The notes below the pieces were generated by a model. The model worked only from the letters and a program-made list of their open reading frames with translations, was not told the origin of the DNA and did not search any database. A stretch of DNA of 64,000 nt. Source: Billgrantia zhangzhouensis. Lineage in GTDB: Bacteria > Pseudomonadota > Gammaproteobacteria > Pseudomonadales > Halomonadaceae. The DNA is taken from positions 1-64,000 of the forward strand of contig NZ_JABFTT010000018.1 of the NCBI RefSeq assembly GCF_021404465.1, given 5' to 3'. Below are positions 37,822-46,459 of the stretch, piece after piece (positions within the stretch are counted from its first letter, which is position 1; the number at the start of each line of letters is the position of its first letter). Both the position numbers and the translations under genes were made by a program.

Positions 37822-38771
37822 TACCCGGCCAGCCGAGACAGGGCAAAGTTGGCGATGGCGGTGTCCTGCACGCCGGTACCGGTCAGGTCGCAGAGCGTGA
37901 TGGCGGCATCCGACACCCGCAGGTTCTCGCCCCGCTCGATCACCCACCCCAGCTCATGCACCTTGAACGGCGGCTCACGCTTCTCATTGGCGAAAACCTT
38001 GAGTTCGCCGTTGTGCTCGCTCTGGGCGCGGGTATCGCAGACGCAGACGTCGGCACGGGTCAGCACCGATTCGTCGAGTTCGCGCTTGTCGGGGCTGTCC
38101 GAACCCATGGCGGTGACATGCACGCCCTCGGGCAGGTCGCTGGCGTGCAACATCGGCTCCCGCGACGGCGTGGCGGTGACGATGATATCGGCCTGCTGGC
38201 AGGCGTCGTGCACGCTGTCGCGCACGGTGACGGTGAGGCCCTGGCTGCGCATCTCCTCGGCGTAGGTCTCGGCACTTTCACGGCGGCGTGCCCACACATC
38301 GAGGGTGTCGATATTGCGCACCAGGCGCAACGCCTCTACCTGGCGTCGCGCCTGCTCGCCGGCGCCGATCACACCGACCCGGCAGCTGTCCCTCCGCGAC
38401 AGGTGCTTGGCCGCAATCGCCCCGGCCAGGGCGGTACGCACCATGGTCAGGTAACCCTCGTCGAACAACACCGCCTCGACCTGGCCGGTTTCGGCGGAGA
38501 ACAGCATCATCAAACCGCTCAGGCTCGGCAGGCCGCGCTTGGGGTTGTCGAAGGCGCCGCTGCTGACCTTGATCGCGTAGCGCTTCCAGTCCTTGATATG
38601 GGCCGTCTTGACGTCGACCTCGCTATTGAACTCCTCCATGGCCATCGACAGGATCGGCGGCTGCACCACCTCGCCGCGCCCCAGGGCGGCGAACCCCGCC
38701 TCTACCTGGCGCAGCGCCTCGTCGTCGATACCCACCACCGCCTCGATCTCGTCACGCTGATAGAGCTTCAT
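37821..38771 (-). CDS. eutC: Ectoine utilization protein EutC (ornithine cyclodeaminase family)
   Basis: A 316-residue member of the ornithine cyclodeaminase/mu-crystallin family. Visible are FSAETGQVEAVLFDEGYLT, RTALAGAIAAKHLSR, the Rossmann motif VGVIGAGEQARRQVEAL (about 128-144) and VTATPSREPML. EutC is proposed to act with EutB in converting 5-hydroxyectoine to ectoine. AGGAGG five bases before ATG 38771 fixes the start; the upstream in-frame GTG at 38792 is less likely. It follows eutB by 29 bases and is linked to the 39-codon ORF by TAATG. Confidence 0.88.
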   Translation of the reverse strand: MKLYQRDEIEAVVGIDDEALRQVEAGFAALGRGEVVQPPILSMAMEEFNSEVDVKTAHIKDWKRYAIKVSSGAFDNPKRGLPSLSGLMMLFSAETGQVEAVLFDEGYLTMVRTALAGAIAAKHLSRRDSCRVGVIGAGEQARRQVEALRLVRNIDTLDVWARRRESAETYAEEMRSQGLTVTVRDSVHDACQQADIIVTATPSREPMLHASDLPEGVHVTAMGSDSPDKRELDESVLTRADVCVCDTRAQSEHNGELKVFANEKREPPFKVHELGWVIERGENLRVSDAAITLCDLTGTGVQDTAIANFALSRLAG

Positions 38772-38800
38772 CCCTTCCTCCTGGTTCGTCACTGATCACA

Positions 38801-39799
38801 TCAGCGCCCACACATGGCGCGCGCCCGATCCAGCGTCTCCAGCGCCACGCCGTTGCCGGAAAGAATCAGCGCCACCCGCTGGCCGCGCACCTGGATGCCA
38901 TGCTCGGCCAGGGCGGCAAGCCCCACCGCCGCGGCTCCTTCCACCAGCAGCTTCTCGTGCTCGAGGATGTCGACCATGGCATGGGCGATGGCGACTTCCG
39001 AGACCTGGTAATGGCCGTCCATCACCTCGCGTACCAGACTGAACGTGCAGCGATTGTCGAGGCCAATACCGCCACCCAGCGAATCGGCCAGGCTCGCGAC
39101 CTCCTCCACCACCACGGGCTGCCCCGCCTGAAGACTCTCCCACATGGCCGCACCGTGGGAGAGGCTGACGCCGGTGATGCGGGTCTCGGGGCGAATGGCC
39201 TTTACCGCCGCACCGATGCCGCCGAGCAGCCCGCCGCCGGAGAGCCCGACGATGACCCGGTCGAGGTCCGGCGCATCCTCCATCAGCTCCAGCCCGATGG
39301 TGCCCTGCCCGGCCACGATCAAGGGATCGTCGAAGGGGGGAATCAGCGTCATGCCTCGCTCGCGCACCAGTTGCTCGACCTCGCCGAAGGCCGCGTCCTG
39401 GCTCTCGCCCACGCGCTTGGCCTCGACGCCCAGCGCCTCGATGGCCGCCACCTTGTTGGCCGGTACCAGCCGCGACAGGCAAATCGTCGCGGCAATGCCG
39501 AGCCTGGAGGCGGCAAAGGCCACGGCACGCCCGTGGTTGCCGGTAGAGGCGGTGACCACGCCGGCTTCCAAGGCATCGCGACCGTGACGCTCGATCAGCG
39601 CGGCGATCATGTTGACGGCACCGCGCAGCTTGAAGGCGCCGCTGGGCTGCTGGGTTTCGAGCTTGAGCAGAATGTCGGCGTCGAAGCGCTCGGAGAGTGC
39701 GTGAGAGCGGACCAGCGGGGTCCGTACCGCCTGGCCGGCGATGCGGCGGCGAGCCTGATAGATGGAAGCGAGGGAAATGCCGTGCTCGAACTGCGTCAT
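38801..39799 (-). CDS. eutB: Hydroxyectoine utilization dehydratase EutB
   Basis: A PLP fold-type II enzyme of 332 residues, threonine/serine dehydratase family. The Schiff-base lysine lies in the PSGAFKLRGAVN block (about 52-63), the phosphate-binding loop is SGGGLLGG, and TASTGNHGRAVAFAA binds the cofactor. In ectoine clusters EutB is proposed to remove the hydroxyl of 5-hydroxyectoine together with EutC. Taken alone it could be read as a threonine dehydratase; the neighbours decide. It is 134 bases downstream of doeD. Confidence 0.87.
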   Translation of the reverse strand: MTQFEHGISLASIYQARRRIAGQAVRTPLVRSHALSERFDADILLKLETQQPSGAFKLRGAVNMIAALIERHGRDALEAGVVTASTGNHGRAVAFAASRLGIAATICLSRLVPANKVAAIEALGVEAKRVGESQDAAFGEVEQLVRERGMTLIPPFDDPLIVAGQGTIGLELMEDAPDLDRVIVGLSGGGLLGGIGAAVKAIRPETRITGVSLSHGAAMWESLQAGQPVVVEEVASLADSLGGGIGLDNRCTFSLVREVMDGHYQVSEVAIAHAMVDILEHEKLLVEGAAAVGLAALAEHGIQVRGQRVALILSGNGVALETLDRARAMCGR

Positions 39800-39933
39800 C
39801 GCGGATTCTCACGTGGCCAAGGGCGCCGGCCGCGACCCATTGCCCATCAGCCTAGTCTGCGCACCGACACAGGGGCAAAAATCGGAATGACCGCGGGCAA
39901 GACCCGCGGCCATTGCGTTCAGCTCAGGCGCGT

Positions 39934-41358
39934 TCAGCCGACCGACATGGAGGCCTTGACCACGCCCTCGCGGACCAGCTCGTCTGTGACCTTGTTCACC
40001 GCGCGCTCGGCCCGGGCGACGATCTCGTCGACCTCGGCGCGAGTCGCCACCAGCGGCGGCGCGAAGCCAAGGATATCGCCCTGGGGCATGGCCCGGGCGA
40101 TCAGGTTCTCGTCCAGCGCCGCCGCGGCGATGCGCGGGCCGACCTTGTGCGCAGCATCGAAGTGCGCACGCTTGGCCGGATCGACGGCAAACTCCAGCGC
40201 CGCCAGCATGCCCACGCCGCGCACGTTGCCGACGATGGGATGATCGCCGAAGGCGGCCTGCATCCGCTCCTGCAGGTAGGCGCCGGTTTCGGCGGCATTC
40301 TGGGTCAGCCCCTCACGCTCAATGATCGCCAGGTTGGCCAGTGCCGCGGCGCAGCCCAGGGCGTGGCCAGAGTAGGTCCAGCCGTGGCCGATGGGGCCGT
40401 ACTGGCCGGTGCCCTGCTCCAGCACGCTCCACACGCGGTCGCCGACGATCACGCCGGAGAGCGGCTGATAGGCGCTGGTCAGGCCCTTGGCGACCGTAAT
40501 GAGGTCGGGCTTGATGCCGTAGTAGTGGCTGCCGAAGTCGGCGCCGATACGGCCGAAGCCGCATACCACTTCGTCGGCGATCAGTAGCACGTCGTACTTG
40601 GCCAGCACCGCCTGGATCGCTTCCCAGTAGCCTTCCGGCGGCGGCACGATGCCGCCGGTGCCGAGCACCGGCTCGCCGATGAAGGCGGCCACGGTATCGG
40701 GACCTTCGGCCAGGATCATCTCCTCCAGCTTCTGCGCGCAGAACTGGGAGAACTCACGCTCGCTCATGCCTTCCTGCTCGGCGGCGCGGTGGTAGTAGTA
40801 CGGCGCCTCGGTGTGCAGGATGCCGGCCAGCGGCAGGTCGAACTGATCGTGGAATGCCTTGAGGCCGGTCAGCGAGCCGGTGGCCAGCCCCGAGCCGTGA
40901 TAGCCGCGCTGACGCGAGATGATCTTCTTCTTCTGCGGGCGGCCCAGCACGTTGTTGTAGTAGCGGACGATCTTGAGCTGGGTCTCGTTGGCATCACTAC
41001 CGCCGAGGCCGTAGTAGACCTTGGACATACCGGGGCCGGCGAGCTCGATGATCTTCTCGGACAGTGCGATCTGCGGCTCGTTGGAGTGGCCCACGTAGGT
41101 GTGGTAGTAGGAAAGTTCCAGCGCCTGCTGGTAGATCGCCTCGGCCACCTCGGTGCGGCCGTAGCCGATGTTGACGCAGTACAGCCCGGCAAAGCCGTCG
41201 ATGAACTCGCGGCCGTCCTTGTCGACGATGTGGATGCCCTTGCCGCCGGTGATCACCCGGCCCGGCGCGTCGCCGTGGGCGAAGTCGCGCAGGTGGGTGG
41301 AGGCGTGGAAGGTGACCTTGCGGTCGCGCTCGATCAGATCGCGGTGCTGCTGGCTCAT
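39934..41358 (-). CDS. doeD: Diaminobutyrate transaminase, ectoine degradation (DoeD)
   Basis: A class III PLP aminotransferase of 474 residues that converts L-2,4-diaminobutyrate to aspartate-semialdehyde. The PLP lysine is in ITVAKGLTSAYQPL, the cofactor aspartate in LIADEVVCGFGR, and GLGGSDANETQLK and YHGSGLATGS are family blocks. The ATG at 41358 follows a GAGAGAGAG stretch; an in-frame start at 41424 would add 22 residues without family support. It lies 197 bases after doeC on the same strand. It could act on related omega-amines, but the cluster supports DoeD. Confidence 0.9.
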   Translation of the reverse strand: MSQQHRDLIERDRKVTFHASTHLRDFAHGDAPGRVITGGKGIHIVDKDGREFIDGFAGLYCVNIGYGRTEVAEAIYQQALELSYYHTYVGHSNEPQIALSEKIIELAGPGMSKVYYGLGGSDANETQLKIVRYYNNVLGRPQKKKIISRQRGYHGSGLATGSLTGLKAFHDQFDLPLAGILHTEAPYYYHRAAEQEGMSEREFSQFCAQKLEEMILAEGPDTVAAFIGEPVLGTGGIVPPPEGYWEAIQAVLAKYDVLLIADEVVCGFGRIGADFGSHYYGIKPDLITVAKGLTSAYQPLSGVIVGDRVWSVLEQGTGQYGPIGHGWTYSGHALGCAAALANLAIIEREGLTQNAAETGAYLQERMQAAFGDHPIVGNVRGVGMLAALEFAVDPAKRAHFDAAHKVGPRIAAAALDENLIARAMPQGDILGFAPPLVATRAEVDEIVARAERAVNKVTDELVREGVVKASMSVG

Positions 41359-41555
41359 GATGCTCTCTCTTCTCTCAGGTCCCCGCCGCGGCGAGGAGAT
41401 GTTCAATTCGTTTGTATTGCTCAAGGTTGGGCTGACGAGCCGGGAGCTCTGCGAGCAAAGGCCTGGCTAGGCGAAGCGCTGCCGGGAAAGCGGAGTGGAC
41501 TTTTGTCCATGAGCATTTCACGGTAGCGGTTCAACAACGCTAGGCCGAAGCGCAG

Positions 41556-43049
41556 CTAGCTCCCCGATACGGACCCCAAGGCACCCAAGCAGTAATACTT
41601 CGTCTCGAGATATTCGTCGATCCCGGTGATGCCGCCCTCACGGCCGAGCCCCGACTGCTTGACGCCGCCGAAGGGGACGGGCGGGCCGGTCATCTTCACC
41701 GAGTTGACGCTGACCATGCCGTACTCCAGCGCCCGCAACAGCTTCCAGATGCGGCGGATATCGTGGGTATAGACATAAGCCGCCAGGCCGTACTCGGTAT
41801 CGTTGGCCATCTCGATCACTTCGTCGTCGTCGCGGTAGGCGGTCACGCCGGCCACCGGGGCGAAGTTCTCCTCGCGCCACACCTTCATCTGCGGCGTCAC
41901 GCCAGTGAGCAGCGTGGGCATGAAGTAGTTCTCTCCCGGTGCCCGGGTCTGGTCGCCGGCCACCAGGGTCGCACCGCGGGAGATGGCGTCGTCGACGATG
42001 GCCGCCGCCTTGTCCACCGCCTGGCGATGGATCAGTGGCCCCAGGTCGACCTCGCTCTCCATGCCGTTGCCTACGGTCAATGCCGCCATGCGCTCGGCGA
42101 AGTGCGCGACGAACTCGTCGTGGATCGACTCGTGTACCAGGATGCGGTTGGCCGCCAGACAGTCCTGCCCCGCGGTCTGGAACTTGGCCGCCACCGCGGC
42201 GAAGGCCGCTTCCTTGGGGTCCATGTCGGGGCCGACGATGAACGGCGCGTTGCCGCCGAGTTCCAGCGAGACGCGCTTCACCGTCTGGGCGCTCTGCTCG
42301 AGCAGCAAGCGGCCGACCCGGGTGGAACCGGTGAAGGATAGCGCCTTGACCCGCTCTTCGGCACACAGAATCTTCGATACCTCGGCGGGCTCGCCCAGCA
42401 CTACGTTGAACACCCCTGCCGGAATCCCGGCGCGCTCGGCCAGCTCGGCCAGCGCCAGCGCCGAGAACGGTGTCTCGCCGGCCGGCTTGACCACCACGGT
42501 GCAGCCGGCGGCTAGGGCGGCGGCGGCCTTGCGGGTGATCATCGCCAGCGGGAAGTTCCACGGCGTGATCAGCGCGGCGATGCCCACCGGCTCCTTGAGT
42601 GTGCCCAGGGCGGCGTTGGGGATGTGGCTGGGAATGGTCTCGCCGAAGGTGCGCTTGCCCTCTTCGGCGAACCAGCGCACGAAGCTGGCGCCGTACTCCA
42701 CCTCGCCGCGGGCGTCGGGCAGCGGCTTGCCCTGCTCCAGGGTCATGATGATGGCGAGATCCTCGCGGTTGGCCTGCAGCAGGTCGTGCCAAGCCAGTAG
42801 CCGCTCGGCCCGCTCGTCGGCACGCAGCGCCCGCCAGTGAGCGAAAGCGGCATCTGCGGCGTCCACCGCTTCACGGATCTGGTGCGCCTCGAGCCAGGGA
42901 ATGTAGCCGATGGCCTCGCCGGTGGCGGGATCCAAGACCGTCTCCTCACGGCCGCCATCGCCGTGGGTCCACTTGCCGTTCACGTAGGCGTGCTCGCGAA
43001 ACAGGCGCGGATCGTCGAGACGTGAGGCCAGCGTGTTGGACAGTTTCAT
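41556..43049 (-). CDS. doeC: Aldehyde dehydrogenase, ectoine degradation (DoeC)
   Basis: An NAD(P)+-dependent aldehyde dehydrogenase of 497 residues resembling succinate-semialdehyde dehydrogenase. In the doe pathway it oxidises aspartate-semialdehyde to aspartate. Visible are LITPWNFPLAMITRKAAAAL, VSLELGGNAPFIV with the catalytic glutamate, and the cysteine in TAGQDCLAANRI. GGGAGGTG lies just before ATG 43049, so the longer reading from 43181 is rejected. Its spacer to doeX (about 220 bases) contains a pair of A/T-tract repeats, so it may have its own promoter. Confidence 0.9.
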   Translation of the reverse strand: MKLSNTLASRLDDPRLFREHAYVNGKWTHGDGGREETVLDPATGEAIGYIPWLEAHQIREAVDAADAAFAHWRALRADERAERLLAWHDLLQANREDLAIIMTLEQGKPLPDARGEVEYGASFVRWFAEEGKRTFGETIPSHIPNAALGTLKEPVGIAALITPWNFPLAMITRKAAAALAAGCTVVVKPAGETPFSALALAELAERAGIPAGVFNVVLGEPAEVSKILCAEERVKALSFTGSTRVGRLLLEQSAQTVKRVSLELGGNAPFIVGPDMDPKEAAFAAVAAKFQTAGQDCLAANRILVHESIHDEFVAHFAERMAALTVGNGMESEVDLGPLIHRQAVDKAAAIVDDAISRGATLVAGDQTRAPGENYFMPTLLTGVTPQMKVWREENFAPVAGVTAYRDDDEVIEMANDTEYGLAAYVYTHDIRRIWKLLRALEYGMVSVNSVKMTGPPVPFGGVKQSGLGREGGITGIDEYLETKYYCLGALGSVSGS

Positions 43050-43175
43050 GGGCACCTCCCCTGACATCGGGCCCACCTCGCGGGCCGACTGTAGCAAAAC
43101 GAATGAGCAGCCGGCGGCTGCTCGATAGGTACAGGGTAAGGGCAAATCCGGGGTGGGACTTTTCGTTAACCAGCA

Positions 43176-43223
43176 GGGCAAGTGCGCTTTTTTTTGTCCT
43201 CCAGGGCTAAGTTGCGTTTTTTT
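43176..43223. repeat. Two direct repeats with T/A tracts upstream of doeC
   Basis: GGGCAAGTGCGCTTTTTTTT (43176-43195) and GGGCTAAGTTGCGTTTTTTT (43204-43223) are near-identical and 28 bases apart. On the doeC strand they are A-tracts 130-175 bases upstream of the doeC start. They could be an UP element or binding sites for DoeX, which is encoded next to them; Lrp-type proteins favour phased AT-rich DNA. Confidence 0.5.
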
Positions 43224-43268
43224 CTGCGCGCGGAGTTCACGTCTCCGGCGGGGCGGCCTCGGCTTGAG

Positions 43269-43745
43269 TCAACTGAGAAAGTCGCCTCGCTCCAGGCCGG
43301 AGGTGGGGCGCTTGACCGTCTTGGTCACGATATAGGTGAAGTAGCGCTCGATACCGACCTCGGAAGTCAACCACTCGTCGACGAGGCGCTGGTAGGCATC
43401 GACGGAGTCGGCTTCGACCTTCATCAGGTAGTCGACCCCGCCGCCCACGGCTACGCATTCGGTGACCTCGGGAGTGTCGTGAACCAGCGTCTCGAAGCGA
43501 GCGAAGCTCTCGGCGTTGTGCTGCTTGAGCTCGATCTGCACCCACACCGGCGTGCGCTTGACCAGCGCATCGGGGTTGATGCGCGCGCTATAACCCTCGA
43601 TGATGCCGGCCTTCTCCAAACGCCGCACCCGCTCCCAGCAGGGGCTGACCGAGAGATTGATCGCCTCGGCCAGCTTCGACTTGGTGATGCGTCCATCGCG
43701 GGACAGGATCTCGAGAATCTTCAGGTCGTATCTATCGAGCTTCAT
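43269..43745 (-). CDS. doeX: Lrp/AsnC-family regulator DoeX
   Basis: A 158-residue feast/famine regulator with an N-terminal winged helix (about 1-60: LDRYDLKILEILSRDGRIT, then LAEAINLSVSPCWERVRRL) and a C-terminal RAM effector domain (about 65-145, containing ECVAVGGGVDYLMKVEADSV). It sits between doeB and doeC, as doeX does next to the ectoine-degradation genes of Halomonas elongata, and probably controls them. The ATG at 43745 is taken; an in-frame GTG three codons earlier is possible. It follows doeB by 32 bases. Confidence 0.9.
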   Translation of the reverse strand: MKLDRYDLKILEILSRDGRITKSKLAEAINLSVSPCWERVRRLEKAGIIEGYSARINPDALVKRTPVWVQIELKQHNAESFARFETLVHDTPEVTECVAVGGGVDYLMKVEADSVDAYQRLVDEWLTSEVGIERYFTYIVTKTVKRPTSGLERGDFLS

Positions 43746-43777
43746 CGTTCTCACTTGTTTTTGGCACGCTGTTCAAA

Positions 43778-44791
43778 TCAGCCGAGGGTATCGACGACGT
43801 CGGCGATCACGGCGATGGTGTCGCCCATGTTGACCAGCGCGGGGAAGCGCCGCGCCGCCAGGATACCGTCGCGGCCGGCGCGGTATTCGACCGGCGCCAC
43901 ACCGCAGCGGGTCATGTCGTAGACCCTGGCGATGACCTGCCCCTTCTCCACCTTGTCACCCAGTGCCTGGGTCAGCTCGAGCAAGCCGCTGTGCTCGCTC
44001 TGCACGTAGCAGCTGGCATCGGGCATGTCGAGATAGACCTGCGGCTCGGCGGGCATTTCCACTTCGCCCTCGATGAGGCCGAAGTGGATCAGGAAGTTGC
44101 GCACACCACGCTCGGTGATGGCCAGGCTCTCAGGCGTCGAGGTGCCGCCGCCGCCCAGCTCGGTGGCGATGAAGACCTTGCCCTGGCTCTCTACCGCGGT
44201 ATCGAAAAGTGCGGCAGCGTCGAGCTCGAACATCATCATCGCGTAGGGCGCACCGAACGCCTTGGCGCCTTCCAGCGCCTGACGCTGCTGCTCGGGGTCG
44301 TCGAGCACGTGTGACGCGCCGAAGGGGATGATGTCCAGCGTGCGGCCGCCGGAGTGGAGATCGAGCACCACATCGCACATCGGCACCATGACCCGGGTGA
44401 AGAAGTCGGCGATCTTTTCGGTCACCGTGCCGTCGGGGTTTCCGGGAAAGCTGCGGTTGAGGTTGCCGCCATCCATCGGCGAAGTCCGCTTGCCGGCCAT
44501 GGCCGCCGGCATGTTCATCATCGGCACGATGATCACGCGGCCACGCACCTGCTCGGCGCGAAGCTCGCTCGAAAGCTTCATCAACGCGGTGATGCCCTCG
44601 TATTCGTCGCCATGGTTACCGCCGGTGAGCAGCGCGGTAGGGCCCTCGCCGTTCTTGACCACGGTGACGGGGATCATTACCGCGCCCCAGGCCGATTCGT
44701 CGGTGGAAATCGGCAGCTTGAGGAAACCGTGCTGGACGCCATCGGCATCGAAATCGACGGTAGCGCTGATCGGGCTGGGTCGTTTGGTCAT
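43778..44791 (-). CDS. doeB: N-alpha-acetyl-L-2,4-diaminobutyrate deacetylase DoeB
   Basis: A zinc-dependent deacylase of the AstE/AspA (M14-like) family with 337 residues. It removes acetate from N-alpha-acetyl-diaminobutyrate, the product of DoeA. The zinc motif is GGNHGDEYEG (about 57-66) with the later ligand in VLDLHSGG; NLNRSFPG is the substrate arginine block, and TELGGGGT contains the catalytic glutamate. AAGGAG is upstream of the ATG. The MITE-like element and 239 bases of spacer separate it from doeA. Confidence 0.93.
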   Translation of the reverse strand: MTKRPSPISATVDFDADGVQHGFLKLPISTDESAWGAVMIPVTVVKNGEGPTALLTGGNHGDEYEGITALMKLSSELRAEQVRGRVIIVPMMNMPAAMAGKRTSPMDGGNLNRSFPGNPDGTVTEKIADFFTRVMVPMCDVVLDLHSGGRTLDIIPFGASHVLDDPEQQRQALEGAKAFGAPYAMMMFELDAAALFDTAVESQGKVFIATELGGGGTSTPESLAITERGVRNFLIHFGLIEGEVEMPAEPQVYLDMPDASCYVQSEHSGLLELTQALGDKVEKGQVIARVYDMTRCGVAPVEYRAGRDGILAARRFPALVNMGDTIAVIADVVDTLG

Positions 44792-44885
44792 TTTCCTGGA
44801 ACTCCTTGTGCTATGGGCAACTGCTCGGGGCTATTCCGGCAACAAGCCTATTTTCCTTTTTCAGCTTGTCCCCGGCGCCCTCGCT

Positions 44886-45032
44886 CTAGGCTCTGTACGA
44901 AAACTGTCTGCGCTCGCCCATACGGCGTTAAAAATCGGCTCAAAGTACTCATTTACACCCCGTAAACTCCGTCTTTTCGCCGATTTTTGCCTTGTCTGGC
45001 CATCGCTCGCCGACTTTTCGTACAAAACCTAG
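44886..45032. mobile_element. MITE-like element between doeA and doeB
   Basis: A 147-bp non-coding element with 18-bp terminal inverted repeats: CTAGGCTCTGTACGAAAA on the left and, read from the right end inward, CTAGGTTTTGTACGAAAA (two mismatches). CTAG stands at both outer borders, compatible with a 4-bp (or TA) target duplication. Inside are a further inverted pair AAAAATCGGC/GCCGATTTTT and a GTAAACTCCG core, so nearly the whole element can fold into one hairpin. There is no transposase, so it would be moved in trans. It lies in the doeA-doeB leader and is probably transcribed with the operon. Confidence 0.8.
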
Positions 45033-45049
45033 CAGTTGTCGCTTGCTTC

Positions 45050-46249
45050 TCACCGCACGAACAACTGGCGTGGGAAGCTGGCCAGCGTCTCGCAGCCGGT
45101 TTCGGTAATCAGAATGCTTTCGGTGATCTCGAGACCCCAGTCGTCCTGCCACAGGCCGGGCATGAAGTGGAAGGTCATGCCCGGCTCCAGGATGGTCTCG
45201 TCGGAGGGGCGCAGGCTCATGGTGCGCTCGCCCCAGTCCGGCGGGTAACTGATACCGATGGGGTAGCCGCAGCGCGCACCGCCACGGTCGAAGCCGTACT
45301 TGTCCATCGCCGCGCCCAGCGCCATGGCGATGTCGGCGGTGCGGTTGCCAGGCTTGGCCACGGCCAGGCCGTTCTCGATCCCTTCAAGCAGGGCCGATTC
45401 GGCACGCACGAAGTCCTTGGGGGGGCGGCCGAGGAACACGGTACGCGACATCGGTGCGTGATAGCGTTTGAACACGCCGGCGATCTCGAAGAAGGTGCCC
45501 TCGCCCTCGCGGAAGGGCGTGTCGTCCCAGGTCAGGTGCGGGGCGGCGGCATCCTTGCCGGTGGGCAGCATCGGCACGATGGCGGGATAGTCGCCGCCAT
45601 ACACCTTGCCATGCTCGTCGACGCAGCCCTCGATACCGACGCGGTAGATTTCGGAGACCAGCTTGCTCTTGGGCAGCCCCGGCTCGATCACCTCGAGAAT
45701 GCGCGAATGCATGCCCTCGACGATCTTGCCGGCGATGCGCATGTAGGAAATTTCCTGCGGCGACTTGATCGCGCGGCACCAGTTCACCAGCGAGTTGGCG
45801 TCCATGAAGCGGGCATGCGGGAGTTCGCGCAGCAAACTCTGGTAAGCCTTGGCCGAGAAGTAATAGTTGTCCATCTCCAGCCCCACCACCCCCTGGTGCC
45901 AGCCGCGATCGGGCATGATCGACTGGGCCAGGTAGTCCATCGGGTGCATGTCCGGATTCTGAACGTAGTAGTCGGGGTAGTAGGTGATATTGTCGGGATC
46001 GATCCAGCAGGTGCGCAGTGCCCCGTTGGCGTCCATGCGACGCCCGTACCACACCGGCTCCCCCTCGAGCCCCACCAGCACGCACTGGTGAACATAGAAC
46101 GACCAGCCATCGTAACCGGTCAGCCAGGCCATGTTGGAGGGATCGCTGATCACCAGTACATCGATCCCCCGACTGGCCATTTCGGCCCGCACCTTCCATA
46201 GGCGGCTTGCGTATTCCTCACGAGTGAAGGACAGGGATACCTGAGTCAT
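45050..46249 (-). CDS. doeA: Ectoine hydrolase DoeA
   Basis: An M24-family (creatinase/Xaa-Pro peptidase fold) hydrolase of 399 residues that opens the ectoine ring to N-acetyl-diaminobutyrate. The N-terminal domain carries SDPSNMAWLTGYDGWSFYVH and the substrate-side segment YGRRMDANGALRTCW. The C-terminal pita-bread domain has FFEIAGVFKRYHAPMSRTV and CGYPIGISYPPDWGE, both recognisable DoeA/EutD blocks. It is first in the doe-eut series and divergent from enuR. Its ribosome site is weak (GCGAG). The natural reading is induction by an ectoine breakdown product through EnuR. Confidence 0.94.
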   Translation of the reverse strand: MTQVSLSFTREEYASRLWKVRAEMASRGIDVLVISDPSNMAWLTGYDGWSFYVHQCVLVGLEGEPVWYGRRMDANGALRTCWIDPDNITYYPDYYVQNPDMHPMDYLAQSIMPDRGWHQGVVGLEMDNYYFSAKAYQSLLRELPHARFMDANSLVNWCRAIKSPQEISYMRIAGKIVEGMHSRILEVIEPGLPKSKLVSEIYRVGIEGCVDEHGKVYGGDYPAIVPMLPTGKDAAAPHLTWDDTPFREGEGTFFEIAGVFKRYHAPMSRTVFLGRPPKDFVRAESALLEGIENGLAVAKPGNRTADIAMALGAAMDKYGFDRGGARCGYPIGISYPPDWGERTMSLRPSDETILEPGMTFHFMPGLWQDDWGLEITESILITETGCETLASFPRQLFVR

Positions 46250-46354
46250 TGGGCACTCGCCAAAAGCATCACCAAGAACCGGCCCTGCTTCCGCGAGGAA
46301 GAGGACCGGGCCATCGGGTAGTCGGTCATTGCCGGCAGGAGGAACCAGCGTCGA

Positions 46355-46402
46355 ATTGTCCTGATTTCACCTAGGCAAAAGCATGACAATGTCGGGTCAA
46401 TG
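46355..46402. promoter_or_regulatory. Candidate EnuR operator region
   Basis: Between the divergent doeA and enuR genes ATTGTC (46355-46360) and GACAAT (46385-46390) form an inverted pair, and GACAATG (46385-46391) and GTCAATG (46396-46402) a direct pair 11 bases apart. MocR-type regulators usually bind paired direct repeats. The site lies 58-105 bases from the enuR start. This is inference from position and symmetry. Confidence 0.4.
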
Positions 46403-46459
46403 CCGCTATGCTGATAGTAGCACCACCCCTTGGTTGGCGGTCAAAGGCTTTATTGAATC

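Noticed and set aside
38801..39799. Catabolic threonine dehydratase for the EutB gene
   Set aside because: The fold is shared, but the position between doeD and eutC argues for the ectoine-cluster enzyme.
41556..43049. GabD/succinate-semialdehyde dehydrogenase of a GABA pathway
   Set aside because: The sequence would allow it, but the neighbours are doe genes and there is no gabT-gabD arrangement or GABA permease.
43187..43223. T runs at 43188-43195 and 43217-43223 as plus-strand intrinsic terminators
   Set aside because: No GC-rich stem precedes either run, and no plus-strand gene ends here.
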